From the NCBI RefSeq assembly GCF_000507765.1, contig NZ_KI669401.1, forward strand, positions 124,001 through 188,000: a DNA stretch of 64,000 nt, in the 5' to 3' direction. The translations under genes and the position numbers were made by a program. The stretch comes from Streptococcus parasanguinis CC87K. GTDB lineage: Bacteria > Bacillota > Bacilli > Lactobacillales > Streptococcaceae. Numbering within the stretch: the stretch's first letter is position 1; the number at the start of each line of letters is the position of its first letter. Positions 45,887 through 55,044 of this stretch are shown here, piece by piece. The notes beneath the pieces were generated by a model, which had not been told where the DNA came from, searched no databases, and saw only the letters and a list, made by a program, of their open reading frames with translations.

Positions 45887-46045
45887 ATGATAACTGACTC
45901 TTTTAGAAAAATGTATCATGATAAGGAGCATCCAAAAAAGTCAGACAACAGAAAGAATGAATTCCTAAAACGGAATGTTTCTGTTAACATATTAAGTCTA
46001 CAATTATTTCCAAGCCTTGTCAAGGATTTTTTCTTATTTTTTTAA
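45887..46045 (+). CDS. small ORF, 52 residues, uncertain
   Basis: An ATG preceded by AAGGAG at six-base spacing opens a 52-codon frame: MITDSFRKMYHDKEH, then a Lys/Asn-rich stretch and a hydrophobic end (LVKDFFLFF). Composition is basic with a greasy tail. No family is known. Its last part lies in AT-rich DNA before the next promoter. It could be a genuine small protein, a leader peptide or chance; the ribosome-binding site and the palindrome in front of it are the only support. Confidence 0.35.
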   Translation: MITDSFRKMYHDKEHPKKSDNRKNEFLKRNVSVNILSLQLFPSLVKDFFLFF

Positions 46046-46069
46046 AATTTTTGACTAGAAAAATAAAAA

Positions 46070-46097
46070 TTGACAATCTCTTCTAAAAGGTTATAAT
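46070..46097 (+). promoter_or_regulatory. consensus sigma-A promoter
   Basis: TTGACA (46070-46075), a 16-base spacer and TATAAT (46092-46097) lie 39 bases before the aldose-epimerase-like gene. Confidence 0.8.
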
Positions 46098-46136
46098 GAA
46101 TATAATAACTATACTAATTATAAAGAGGTCTTGTCC

Positions 46137-47030
46137 ATGGTGATTGCATTAAAAAATGATGATCTAGAAGTACAATTTAAGACATTTGGTGGAGAATTGA
46201 GCTCCATTCGAAGTAAAGAAGGCATAGAATATCTCTGGCAAGGTGATCCAGAGTACTGGTCAGGACAAGCGCCCGTTCTGTTTCCGATTTGCGGGAGCGT
46301 TCGTAATGGCCAAGTGCAGTATCATCTAAAAGATGGAGTGAAGACAGGCCAACTTCCAAGACACGGTCTTATTCGCAAGAGAGAGTTTGAACTCAAAGAA
46401 CAAACAGACCATCGTCTTGTCTTTGAAATTACTTCTAACGACGAGAGCTTTCAAAATTATCCCTACCATTTTCGAGTGGAAATCGCTTATGAATTGAAAG
46501 GGAAAGAGATCACCATCACCTATCGCGTGCAAAATCTAGAGTCAGATCAAGTCATGCCTTATTTCATTGGAGGGCATCCAGCCTTTCGTTGTCCCCTTTT
46601 AGCAGATGAAGACTATGAAGACTACGAGTTGATTTTTGAAAAAGAAGAAAGCTGTAGCGTTCCTCTCTTGTTCACAGAAACCGGTTTGGTTGATCGCCTG
46701 CAGCGGACGCCATTTTTAGACCATAGTCGTAGCCTACCTTTGCGCCATGAACTGTTTGAAAAAGACGCCATTATTTTAGATCAATTAGCCTCTAAATCTG
46801 TGAAGCTTATCTCGAAAAAATCTGGTAAAGGTTTGGAATTTGCCTTTGCAGATTTTGAGAATCTCGTCCTTTGGTCTACCAATAACAAGGGGCCTTTCAT
46901 TGCCTTGGAGCCTTGGACGGGTATTTCCACATCTGCAGAAGAGGGCGATTTCTTCGAAGATAAAAAAGGTGTGATCCAGTTGGCTCCTCAAGAAACACGG
47001 AGTCACCAGTACCGTATCACCATTTTGTAA
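46137..47030 (+). CDS. aldose 1-epimerase-like protein (LacX group)
   Basis: A 297-residue beta-sandwich protein of the galactose-mutarotase fold: VQFKTFGGELSSIRSKEGIEYLW, APVLFPICGSVRNG, PRHGLIRKREFEL (the catalytic-His region of the family), YFIGGHPAFRCPL, and ALEPWTGISTSAEEG at the end. It likely interconverts sugar anomers. ATG 46137 is chosen over TTG 46131; AAAGAGG lies upstream. Confidence 0.88.
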   Translation: MVIALKNDDLEVQFKTFGGELSSIRSKEGIEYLWQGDPEYWSGQAPVLFPICGSVRNGQVQYHLKDGVKTGQLPRHGLIRKREFELKEQTDHRLVFEITSNDESFQNYPYHFRVEIAYELKGKEITITYRVQNLESDQVMPYFIGGHPAFRCPLLADEDYEDYELIFEKEESCSVPLLFTETGLVDRLQRTPFLDHSRSLPLRHELFEKDAIILDQLASKSVKLISKKSGKGLEFAFADFENLVLWSTNNKGPFIALEPWTGISTSAEEGDFFEDKKGVIQLAPQETRSHQYRITIL

Positions 47031-47046
47031 ATGAAAAACCGTTGGA

Positions 47047-47310
47047 CTATGGAGTCCGACGGTTCTTTTTGATATAGTTTAGTTTTGCTTGGCGTGATTT
47101 CTTTTTAAAGAGAGCCTCGGCAGACATAGCAGAGGGTTTATCTGGATAGGATTCTTGGTAAAGAAGTTTAACGGGGAGGCGAGCCCGTGTGTATTTGGCG
47201 CCTTTTCCAGCATTGTGAGTCTTTAGGCGTTTTTCGACATCCGTGGTGTAGCCAGTGTAGAGGGAGCCATCCGCACACTCTAGAACATACATGTAAGCCT
47301 TAGTTTCCAT
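47047..47310 (-). CDS. GIY-YIG nuclease-domain protein (UPF0213 type)
   Basis: An 87-residue single-domain protein: [46 protein letters not shown] carries the Y-V-L / Y-T-G-Y form of the GIY-YIG motif with the downstream Arg. It ends with a basic tail. The ATG at 47310 (METKAY) overlaps the end of the methyltransferase gene by 11 bases, so the two are co-translated. Function unproven; DNA repair has been suggested for relatives. Confidence 0.88.
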   Translation of the reverse strand: METKAYMYVLECADGSLYTGYTTDVEKRLKTHNAGKGAKYTRARLPVKLLYQESYPDKPSAMSAEALFKKKSRQAKLNYIKKNRRTP

Positions 47311-48046
47311 AGTAGATCTCATGAATCTCGTCTGTATAGCTGCCGTCTTCATTGTGAATAAAGAGGGGAGGCAGAATTTTTAAACCGTCCAGTGAGCCAT
47401 CCTTGATCGCCTCAATCAACAACATATTCGCCTCTTTGGTCACTTTTGGATAGACAAACTGGATCCGCTTAGGTGCAAGATTGTAACGCTTCATGGTTTC
47501 GATGATATCTAAAAAGCGATCTGGACGATGGACCATCGCTAGTCGACCATTTGATTTGAGAACCCGCTGGGCCACATGGCAAATCTCATCTAAATTGGTG
47601 GTAATTTCATGCCGAGCTAAGAGGTAGTGTTCACTCTCATTGAGATTGGAATGCTCATCCACCTTGAAATAAGGAGGATTGCAGAGGATGATATCCACCT
47701 TACTGCCCTTGATATGTTGAGGCAAATGCTTAAGGTCATCGGTGATCATGGACATTTGCTGGTTCAAGTCATTGAGGGCAATGGAGCGGGTAGCCATATC
47801 CGCTAGACGTTCCTGAATTTCGACACCAATGATCTGGGCCTCTGTCCGCGTACTCGCAAAGAGTCCCACAGCCCCATTTCCCGCGCAGAGATCTACGATC
47901 AAGCCCCGCTTGGGCAATTTTGGAAAGCGTGAGAGCAGGACGCTATCCACGGAGTAACTAAAGACTTCCCGATTTTGTATAATTTTCACATCACTTGAAA
48001 AGAGTTGATTGACGCGCTCGCCGTCTTTTAATTCGATATCTGTCAT
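47300..48046 (-). CDS. tRNA1(Val) adenine-37 N6-methyltransferase-like enzyme
   Basis: A 248-residue Rossmann methyltransferase: [17 protein letters not shown] (SAM motif I) and the adenine-N6 motif N-P-P-Y-F (about residue 124) match the TrmN6/YfiC family. [10 protein letters not shown] and [11 protein letters not shown] are further family blocks. It would methylate adenine in tRNA. It is encoded upstream of the GIY-YIG gene on the minus strand, divergent from the lipoprotein gene. Confidence 0.9.
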   Translation of the reverse strand: MTDIELKDGERVNQLFSSDVKIIQNREVFSYSVDSVLLSRFPKLPKRGLIVDLCAGNGAVGLFASTRTEAQIIGVEIQERLADMATRSIALNDLNQQMSMITDDLKHLPQHIKGSKVDIILCNPPYFKVDEHSNLNESEHYLLARHEITTNLDEICHVAQRVLKSNGRLAMVHRPDRFLDIIETMKRYNLAPKRIQFVYPKVTKEANMLLIEAIKDGSLDGLKILPPLFIHNEDGSYTDEIHEIYYGN

Positions 48047-48119
48047 GGCTCTATTATAGCATGAAAAGAGTCTTGGGGAAAGATGATAATTTTTAATATA
48101 TTAAAATGATATATTTTTG

Positions 48120-48133
48120 TAAAAACGCTTTCT
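48120..48133 (+). promoter_or_regulatory. cre-like site upstream of DUF4352 lipoprotein gene
   Basis: TAAAAACGCTTTCT matches the cre consensus at 13 of 14 positions (A for G at position 2). It lies in the divergent gap between the methyltransferase and lipoprotein genes. Confidence 0.5.
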
Positions 48134-48184
48134 TTTCTTGTTTAAATATGTTACTATATATTAAAAAAGTGGGAGGTTTTGTAA

Positions 48185-48715
48185 ATGAACAAAACGAAAA
48201 AATGGTTTGGCTTGGGGGTAACATTGCTTTCAGCAAGTATACTAGTAGCCTGTGGAAATTCTAGTAGTAAGTCTGATGATACTTCAAAAGAAGCTAAAAC
48301 AGAGAAAAAGGCATCTACTGAGAAGAGTAGTGAAAAGAAATCAACCTATGCAATTGGTGATAAGATTGTTTTTGATAAACAAGCTGAGTACACTATTACA
48401 AATGTTGAATGGACTGATGAACGGAATGATTTTGATAAAACAAATCCCGATAAAGTATTAAAAGTGACCTATAATGTGAAAAATCTATCAGATAGTGATC
48501 TAGCAGTTGGGGTTGACATTGATCTATTTGTTGGTGGAAATAAAATGGAGACTTATCCTAATACAAATACAATGGGGTCAATTTCACCGGGTCGATCAAT
48601 GGAAGGTGCTATACAACATTTTGGTGTAAAAGGGGATGGCAAATTAGAACTGGAAATAAAACCATTTGCTGCATTTAATGAAAAACCTGCGATTGTTGCT
48701 TTTGATGCACCGTAA
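48185..48715 (+). CDS. DUF4352-type lipoprotein
   Basis: A 176-residue lipoprotein: lipobox ILVAC (Cys23), Ser/Lys-rich linker (24-55), then an immunoglobulin-like DUF4352 domain: YTITNVEWTDERNDF, VLKVTYNVKNLSDSDLAV, ISPGRSMEGAIQHFGVKG. It is anchored outside the membrane; the function is unknown. GGGAGG precedes the ATG. Confidence 0.85.
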   Translation: MNKTKKWFGLGVTLLSASILVACGNSSSKSDDTSKEAKTEKKASTEKSSEKKSTYAIGDKIVFDKQAEYTITNVEWTDERNDFDKTNPDKVLKVTYNVKNLSDSDLAVGVDIDLFVGGNKMETYPNTNTMGSISPGRSMEGAIQHFGVKGDGKLELEIKPFAAFNEKPAIVAFDAP

Positions 48716-48746
48716 AAAAAGTTGAGAGTAAAACTCTCAACTTTTT
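48716..48746. terminator. bidirectional terminator between convergent genes
   Basis: AAAAAGTTGAGAGT (48716-48729) pairs perfectly with ACTCTCAACTTTTT (48733-48746). It directly follows the lipoprotein stop and abuts the P-type ATPase stop, serving both strands. Confidence 0.92.
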
Positions 48747-51084
48747 AATCAAATTCATATTTTTGGAGAATCGTAGTGAGGATAAAGACTCCTGTAAAGA
48801 TAGCCATCAATGCCAGATAAACTGGGAAAGTAGTGGCTGTAAGGAGGGAAATCTCGATCAAGTTTTTCAACACGACCGCAGATGCGTAGAATCCTACTAC
48901 AGAGAAGAGGATGAGGAGGGCCCTCCAGATATTTAGTGGCAGGCAAGCACGGATAACGGATAGGAAACCGATGGAGCCAAGTAAGTAGTAGGATACAGTA
49001 GACATATCGGCTGCAGACCAACCATGGCTTGCTCCCCAAAGGCGAATAAACAAGACACTAAAGACGACCATCAAGGCGCTTGGTAAGGCTAACAGAAGGG
49101 AACGTCTCAAGAAGTGTTTTTCAACCGGTTTGATATTGCGTTCAAAGGTCAAAACAAATGGTGGGAATCCTTCGACGAATTGGTCGATCAGGGTGATTTG
49201 AATAGGAATGAAAGGGAAAATCAGCAAATAGTTGACGTTAAAGAAGAGAGCACTGGCGATACAGATGATAGCCAAGAGGAAGGAATAGATCGTTTTGATA
49301 AAGAAGATTGGAGCGATTCGTCCAATGTTATTCACCACACGACGGCCTTCAAAAAGAATTTCTGGAACGTCATTAAAGTCAGAGTTCAAAAGAACAATAT
49401 TGGCAATTTGACGGGTTGCGGGATCTCCTTCAGCCATCACGATGGAGCAGTCTGCTTCGCGAAGAGCAAGAATATCATTGACCCCATCTCCTGTCATAGC
49501 AGTCGTCCGACCAGCTGCTTTCAAGGTTTGGATAAGCAGTTTTTTCTGGTGAGGGGACACGCGCCCAAAGATAGCTGTTTCTTCAGCTTGATCCACTAAT
49601 TGATCATCAGAAATTTTTGAACAATCGATGTAGTTCTCATAATTTTTGAAGCCAGCTTGTTGAGCGATATAAGAGACCGTCACAGGGTTGTCACCAGAGA
49701 TGATTTTGAGATCCACTCCTTGTGAGCGCAAATACTCAAGAGTATCTGAAGCCCCTTCACGAATGGGGTCTGTAATCTCAATAACCGCAATCCCTTCAAG
49801 ATTTTCAGGCAGATTCAATTCCTGCATGCTGATCAGTTCTGAACTATGAGCCAAGACGAGCACGCGTGATCCACGAGCTTGTGCTTCGACGACAGCAGCT
49901 GGATTTTCTTGAAGGAGCATTTCAGGAGCACCGAGAAAGACGGTTCCAAGGTTGGATAGGTGCATGGCTCCCCATTTCCGATCACTTGAGAAAGGAATAA
50001 TGTTTTCCGCAGTATAAGCATGTTCCAACTCCCCATAAGCCTTGCGAATAGCTTGAGCAGTAGGATTGGTGTCCTCGCTATTTTGCATGTAAGCAGAGAG
50101 GATGACCTGGATCGTCTGTTCCGAAAAATGATCAGATAAGCTATGGAGAGCTTCGACTGTCATCTTCCCTTGAGTGATGGTGCCGGTCTTATCAAGACAC
50201 AAGGTATCCACACGGGCCAGGGTTTCTACTGAGTACATTTCTTGGACAAGAACCTTGCGCATGCCGAGTTTAATAACCGCTGTCAAGAGAGACGTAACCG
50301 TCAGTAGGGCAATTCCTTTTGGCAACATTCCCAGGAGAGCTGTGGAAGAATTCACGACAGCATCCTTGATTGGCAGCATCTTGATCAACAATGCTTCAAA
50401 GAAGAGGGCAAGGCCAAATGGGATGATAATTTTACCAGTGAAGCTTGAAATTTTCGCTAAGTTATAAAGAATACGCGAATTGATCGGCTTCAAGGTTTTT
50501 GCTTCCATCATCAGTTTGTTGGCATAGTTGTTTGCTCCAACTCGCTTGACACGGGCATAGACTTGACCACTGGCAATATAACTACCAGAAAGCAGTTCAT
50601 CACCAACTTCTTTTAAGACCAGATCACTCTCACCAGTCAGCATAGCCTCATTGGCTTCTGCAATACCAGACATGACTTCGGCATCACTAGGGATCTGCTC
50701 ACCCGAAGATAAGAGCATTAAATCACCTAGAACAAGCTTTTCTGGTGGAATCGCATCTTTTTCCCCGTCACGAATGACAGTCACTAGCTCACGACTCATG
50801 AGGTTGAGCTTATCAATCATCCGCTTGGCGCGCATCTCGGTCATGATCCCTGTAATGGCATTGAAGCAAATGACTGCAAAAAAGATCATATTGCTCCAGG
50901 CCTGTACAGCAGCCAAGGCCACAGCAATCACAAAGTTTAAGGTATTAAACAAGGTGAAGACGTTGCGCTTGATGATTTGCCAGGTGCTGGTACTGGTATT
51001 CGTTGTAAAATCATTGGTTTGTCCGCGATCCATTTTCTTGCGAACTTCACTGAGGGATAACCCCTTTAATTCATTCGTTTCCAT
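48745..51084 (-). CDS. P-type cation-translocating ATPase
   Basis: A 779-residue E1-E2 ATPase with about ten membrane helices. Motifs are MLTGESD (actuator), DTLCLDKTGTI (phosphorylated Asp), TGDGVNDILAL (hinge), and in membrane helix 4 GMLPKGIALLTV. The P-x-G-I/P-K-G form and size resemble pneumococcal SP_1623-type pumps rather than heavy-metal ATPases (no N-terminal CxxC). The ion is not certain; Ca2+, Mn2+ or Mg2+ are candidates. It is divergent from a plsC-like gene, as I recall in S. pneumoniae. ATG 51084 is preferred to TTG 51090. Confidence 0.9.
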   Translation of the reverse strand: METNELKGLSLSEVRKKMDRGQTNDFTTNTSTSTWQIIKRNVFTLFNTLNFVIAVALAAVQAWSNMIFFAVICFNAITGIMTEMRAKRMIDKLNLMSRELVTVIRDGEKDAIPPEKLVLGDLMLLSSGEQIPSDAEVMSGIAEANEAMLTGESDLVLKEVGDELLSGSYIASGQVYARVKRVGANNYANKLMMEAKTLKPINSRILYNLAKISSFTGKIIIPFGLALFFEALLIKMLPIKDAVVNSSTALLGMLPKGIALLTVTSLLTAVIKLGMRKVLVQEMYSVETLARVDTLCLDKTGTITQGKMTVEALHSLSDHFSEQTIQVILSAYMQNSEDTNPTAQAIRKAYGELEHAYTAENIIPFSSDRKWGAMHLSNLGTVFLGAPEMLLQENPAAVVEAQARGSRVLVLAHSSELISMQELNLPENLEGIAVIEITDPIREGASDTLEYLRSQGVDLKIISGDNPVTVSYIAQQAGFKNYENYIDCSKISDDQLVDQAEETAIFGRVSPHQKKLLIQTLKAAGRTTAMTGDGVNDILALREADCSIVMAEGDPATRQIANIVLLNSDFNDVPEILFEGRRVVNNIGRIAPIFFIKTIYSFLLAIICIASALFFNVNYLLIFPFIPIQITLIDQFVEGFPPFVLTFERNIKPVEKHFLRRSLLLALPSALMVVFSVLFIRLWGASHGWSAADMSTVSYYLLGSIGFLSVIRACLPLNIWRALLILFSVVGFYASAVVLKNLIEISLLTATTFPVYLALMAIFTGVFILTTILQKYEFD

Positions 51085-51181
51085 AGACAATATGATATCA
51101 TTTTTTTGCGAAAAAGACTATCTAGAATCGGTCCGCTGAGACATTTTTTATCTAAAAAAAGTTTGCGGTCAAAATCAGGAT

Positions 51182-51192
51182 ACGGTATAATG
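51182..51192 (+). promoter_or_regulatory. -10 promoter of the acyltransferase gene
   Basis: ACGGTATAATG lies about 70 bases before the acyltransferase start, in the gap divergent from the ATPase. Confidence 0.5.
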
Positions 51193-51259
51193 AGAAAGAA
51201 GGTTCAATATGATTAACTATCATGTTGAGAGACGAATGAAATGGATTTGAGGAACAACT

Positions 51260-52006
51260 ATGTTTTACACCTACTTACGAGGCCTTGTTGCCTTTATTCT
51301 TTGGGTTTTAAATGGGAATGCCCATTACCATCATAAGGACAATATTCCAGATCGGGAAGAGAACTACATATTGGTATCGCCTCACCGGACCTGGTGGGAT
51401 CCAGTCTATATGGCCTTTGCGACCAAGCCAAAGCAGTTTATCTTTATGGCGAAAAAAGAACTCTTCACCAATCGTATTTTTGGCTGGTGGATTCGTATGT
51501 GTGGGGCTTTTCCGATCGACCGTGAAAATCCGGGAGCAGAAGCCATTAAGTATCCTGTCAATATGCTGAAAAAGAGCAACCGTTCTTTGATTATGTTTCC
51601 AAGTGGAAGCCGTCATTCTCAAGATGTCAAAGGCGGTGTTGCTATCATTGCCAAAATGGCGAAGGTTCGTATCATGCCAGTGACATATACTGGTCCAAGA
51701 GACTTGAAAGGGTTGGCAACGGGTGAACGCATTGATATGAACTTTGGACATCCAATTGATATTTCGGATATTAAAAAGATGAATGACGAAGGAGTGGCAG
51801 AAGTTGCCCGCCGTATCCAAGAGGAGTTTGATCGCTTGGATGCGGAAGCACAAGCGATCAACACCCCAACAAAACCGTTTATCTTGATTCGTTTGTTAAA
51901 AATTCTTTTGCTTCCCCTTGTCTTAGTCGTGGGCATCTTGACCTTGCTCTTTAGTTACCTGGCCAGCTTTGTATGGGATCCGGACAAACATCGGAAAAAC
52001 AAGTAA
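51260..52006 (+). CDS. plsC: 1-acyl-glycerol-3-phosphate acyltransferase
   Basis: A 248-residue membrane acyltransferase: N-terminal helix, catalytic H42-R-T-W-W-D47 (the HX4D motif in SPHRTWWD), F-P-S-G-S-R-H (113-119, replacing the usual F-x-E-G-T-R), PVTYTGP, and a C-terminal membrane helix (about 215-238). It adds the second acyl chain in phosphatidic acid synthesis. The G-S-R-H variant is normal in one streptococcal PlsC group. Confidence 0.9.
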   Translation: MFYTYLRGLVAFILWVLNGNAHYHHKDNIPDREENYILVSPHRTWWDPVYMAFATKPKQFIFMAKKELFTNRIFGWWIRMCGAFPIDRENPGAEAIKYPVNMLKKSNRSLIMFPSGSRHSQDVKGGVAIIAKMAKVRIMPVTYTGPRDLKGLATGERIDMNFGHPIDISDIKKMNDEGVAEVARRIQEEFDRLDAEAQAINTPTKPFILIRLLKILLLPLVLVVGILTLLFSYLASFVWDPDKHRKNK

Positions 52007-52038
52007 AAAAACTGAGAGTTTCTCTCAGTTTTTTTTTA
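52006..52038 (+). terminator. terminator after plsC
   Basis: AAACTGAGAG pairs with CTCTCAGTTT around a three-base loop, followed by a long T-run. It separates plsC from the competence genes. Confidence 0.92.
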
Positions 52039-52042
52039 TTTT

Positions 52043-52050
52043 TACGAATA
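52043..52050 (+). promoter_or_regulatory. ComX (sigma-X) box / CIN box of the comEA-comEC operon
   Basis: TACGAATA matches the streptococcal late-competence box exactly and starts 31 bases before the comEA ATG, with a T-rich stretch upstream. It makes comEA-comEC a late competence operon. Confidence 0.88.
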
Positions 52051-52073
52051 ATAAAAGTGAGAGGAGGTTTCTT

Positions 52074-52742
52074 ATGGAGGATATCATCGAAAAAATCAAA
52101 GAATATAAGCTCTTTTTGGCTCTTACAGCTATTGGACTCTTACTTGGAGGGTATTTTCTTTTTCATCGACCTCAGTCAAGTGCATCCACCATACCGGATC
52201 TTTATCAGTCTTCTAGTTCAACTTCGAGCAAAGAAAAGGTGCAGACCGCTAGTTCCAAAGAAGAAAAGACGGTTACTTCAGTGTCTGATGCACCCGAGAT
52301 CATTACGGTCGATGTCAAAGGAGCCGTCAAACAACCAGGGGTCTATGAGTTGCGCTCCAATAGCAGAGTCCACGATGCCATTTATAAGGCAGGCGGGATG
52401 ACAGCAGATGCCAATAGCCAATCGGTCAACTTGGCGCAAAAACTCACCGATGAAGCGGAGATCTATGTTGCTAAAGAAGGAGAGGATGTTCCAGTACTTG
52501 GAAGTTCAGAAAGTCCTGCAACTTCGTCAGCGCCAGCAGAAAAAACAGGCAAGGTCCATTTAAATCGAGCGACCGAGTCAGATCTCCAGACAGTATCAGG
52601 CATTGGCCAGAAACGTGCCCAGGACATTATCGCCTATCGCGAAGCAAATGGTCCTTTTCGATCAGTGGATGATCTGAAGAATGTTTCAGGAATCGGAGAG
52701 AAAACACTGGAGAAACTAAGAGATGCTTTCACGGTGGATTAA
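52074..52742 (+). CDS. comEA: competence DNA receptor ComEA
   Basis: A 222-residue protein: one N-terminal membrane helix (about 14-31), Ser-rich linker, SLBB-type domain (ITVDVKGAVKQPGVYELRSNSRVHDAIYKAGG), second linker, and tandem helix-hairpin-helix DNA-binding domain (LNRATESDLQTVSGIGQKRA ... VSGIGEKTLEKL). It binds double-stranded DNA outside the membrane and passes it to ComEC. ATG 52074 follows a strong GGAGG. It overlaps comEC by 20 bases. Confidence 0.95.
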   Translation: MEDIIEKIKEYKLFLALTAIGLLLGGYFLFHRPQSSASTIPDLYQSSSSTSSKEKVQTASSKEEKTVTSVSDAPEIITVDVKGAVKQPGVYELRSNSRVHDAIYKAGGMTADANSQSVNLAQKLTDEAEIYVAKEGEDVPVLGSSESPATSSAPAEKTGKVHLNRATESDLQTVSGIGQKRAQDIIAYREANGPFRSVDDLKNVSGIGEKTLEKLRDAFTVD

Positions 52743-54969
52743 AGACCTTCCTTTTTCGCTTGTCCATCTCGCCTTTGTGCTCCTATGGCTGTATTTTAGT
52801 ATCTATCAACCATCTTGGCTTTCGATCAGCGGTCTAGTAGTAGTGGGAGTTTTAGCGGTTCATCACTATAAAGGGGAGCGCTCAAGTTTGCTAGGGCTTG
52901 CTTTAGCAACCCTTTGTTTTGCGGCCTTCTTTGTCTTTCAGCGACTACAGGATCATCCAGTACAAGCAGAAAGTCAGCTGCCACCCCACTTACGCCTGAT
53001 TCCAGATAGCATCAAGATCAATGGGGACGCCCTGTCTTTTCGTGCTAAAAATCAGGGTAGGACCTACCAAGTCTTTTATACTTTAAAATCAGAAAAAGAA
53101 AAACAACAGTGGCAAAGTCAAACTCATTTGTTGGAGTTGACGTATAAAGGTGCTATAGAAGAGCCAGAAGGGCAGCGAAATTTTAGAGGATTTGACTACC
53201 GGTCTTATTTGCAAACACAGGGGATTCACTATCAAATAAAAATTGAGGCGATCCAATCCGCGCTTCCTATACAGACTTGGAATGTTTTCGATAGCCTATC
53301 TCAATGGAGGCGCCAGGCCATTGTTTGGAGTAAAGAGCACTTTCCGCAGCCAATGAACCAGTATATGACCGGCCTTCTTTTTGGCTATTTAGATAGGGAT
53401 TTTGAAGAGATGGACCAGCTTTACACGAGTTTAGGAATCATCCATTTATTCGCCTTATCTGGGATGCAGGTCGGCTTTTTCATCAATGGGATCCGAAAAG
53501 GTCTCTTACGTCTAGGAATCTTGCAAGAGACAGTCGATATCTGGATGGTTCCAATTTCTTTGGTCTATGCTGGCTTGACAGGTTTTTCAGTTTCAGTGGT
53601 TCGCAGTCTCTTGCAAAAGATCCTCTCTCAAAAGGGGATCCGAGGGATGGAGAATATGGCGATGACCCTGATGCTCTTAATGCTGCTTGTGCCCAAGTTT
53701 CTCCTGACAGCTGGAGGGGTCTTGAGTTGTGCCTATGCTTTTATTTTGACCTTGGTAGATACCAGTTCTTATTCAGGACTTAAAAAGATACTAGTGGAAA
53801 GTTTCTGGATTAGCCTGGGGATTTTGCCCCTTTTGACCTATTACTTTAGCGTCTTTCAACCCTGGTCACTCCCTTTAACCTTCCTCTTTTCTTTCTTATT
53901 TGACCTTGTCCTTCTTCCAGGTTTAACGGTGCTATTTATCTTATCGATTCTAAAGCCCCTTACAATCTTTAACAGTTTCTTTCTTCTCATAGAGGAGTGT
54001 ATTCGTTGGATTTCAAAGCTCACGTCGCTACCTTTGGTATTTGGTCAGCCGACGGGACCAGCTCTGATCGCTCTCTTCCTTCTTTTAGGGATCTTGTATG
54101 ATCTTCGAAAGCAAAAAAAACGTCGTTTTCTGTTAATAGGTATGATTCTACTCATCTTTTGTTGGACCAAGCACCCTTTAGAAAATGAGATTACCATGGT
54201 GGATATCGGTCAAGGAGACAGTATCTTTTTACGCGATTGGAAAGGAAGAACCATATTGATTGATGTCGGAGGACGTGTCACTTTTAAAAGTGGAGAAAAG
54301 TGGCAAGAGCGCAGTCAATCTGCCAATGCGGATCAAACCTTGATTCCCTATCTCAAGAGTCGAGGTGTTGGAAAACTCGATGCTTTGGTCTTGACTCATA
54401 CAGACCAGGACCATATGGGCGATATGGTGGAGGTTGCCAAACAAATCCCAGTTAAAAAAGTGTATGTCAGTCCAGGTAGTCTAACTAATTCTCAATTTCG
54501 AGAGAAATTGAAACAGCTTCATAGTCCGATTAAAGTAGTCCAGAGAGGAGATCAACTTCCTATTTTTGATCATCATCTAGAAGTCTTATCCCCTGATGAA
54601 GTGGGGGATGGTAAAAATGATGATTCGATTGTCCTCTATGGGCAGTTCTATCAGAAACGATTTTTGTTCACGGGTGATTTGGAAGAAGCTGGAGAGAAAA
54701 AACTATTGAAAAACGATCCACAATTACAAGTAGATGTCTTGAAAGTAGGCCACCACGGTTCTAAAGGTTCCTCTAGTGATGTGTTTTTAGACCAGTTACA
54801 TCCTCAGTTGGCCTTGATCTCTGTTGGAAAGAAAAATCGCTACCAACATCCCCATAAAGAATTGCTCGATCGTCTAGAGGAACGCTCTATTTCTTATCTT
54901 CGTACCGATGAAAGGGGAGCAATTCGCTTGATTGGGTGGGACCATTGGAGGGTAGAAACGGTCCGCTAG
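52723..54969 (+). CDS. comEC: competence DNA-uptake channel ComEC
   Basis: A 748-residue polytopic protein of normal length: N-terminal helices with a DUF4131 domain, the Competence domain (YMTGLLFGYLDRDF, LGIIHLFALSGMQVGFF), and a C-terminal metallo-beta-lactamase-like domain with VDIGQGDSIFL, LTHTDQDHMGDM and KVGHHGSKGSSSD. It transports single-stranded DNA into the cell during transformation. The frame is intact, so this part of the transformation machinery looks functional. Confidence 0.95.
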   Translation: MLSRWIKDLPFSLVHLAFVLLWLYFSIYQPSWLSISGLVVVGVLAVHHYKGERSSLLGLALATLCFAAFFVFQRLQDHPVQAESQLPPHLRLIPDSIKINGDALSFRAKNQGRTYQVFYTLKSEKEKQQWQSQTHLLELTYKGAIEEPEGQRNFRGFDYRSYLQTQGIHYQIKIEAIQSALPIQTWNVFDSLSQWRRQAIVWSKEHFPQPMNQYMTGLLFGYLDRDFEEMDQLYTSLGIIHLFALSGMQVGFFINGIRKGLLRLGILQETVDIWMVPISLVYAGLTGFSVSVVRSLLQKILSQKGIRGMENMAMTLMLLMLLVPKFLLTAGGVLSCAYAFILTLVDTSSYSGLKKILVESFWISLGILPLLTYYFSVFQPWSLPLTFLFSFLFDLVLLPGLTVLFILSILKPLTIFNSFFLLIEECIRWISKLTSLPLVFGQPTGPALIALFLLLGILYDLRKQKKRRFLLIGMILLIFCWTKHPLENEITMVDIGQGDSIFLRDWKGRTILIDVGGRVTFKSGEKWQERSQSANADQTLIPYLKSRGVGKLDALVLTHTDQDHMGDMVEVAKQIPVKKVYVSPGSLTNSQFREKLKQLHSPIKVVQRGDQLPIFDHHLEVLSPDEVGDGKNDDSIVLYGQFYQKRFLFTGDLEEAGEKKLLKNDPQLQVDVLKVGHHGSKGSSSDVFLDQLHPQLALISVGKKNRYQHPHKELLDRLEERSISYLRTDERGAIRLIGWDHWRVETVR

Positions 54970-55044
54970 AGACGAGGAGAGGTTTGCTTTCTATGCTGAA
55001 AATTGCTATTATAGAAAGTGAAATCAATGTAAAGGTAGAATCGT

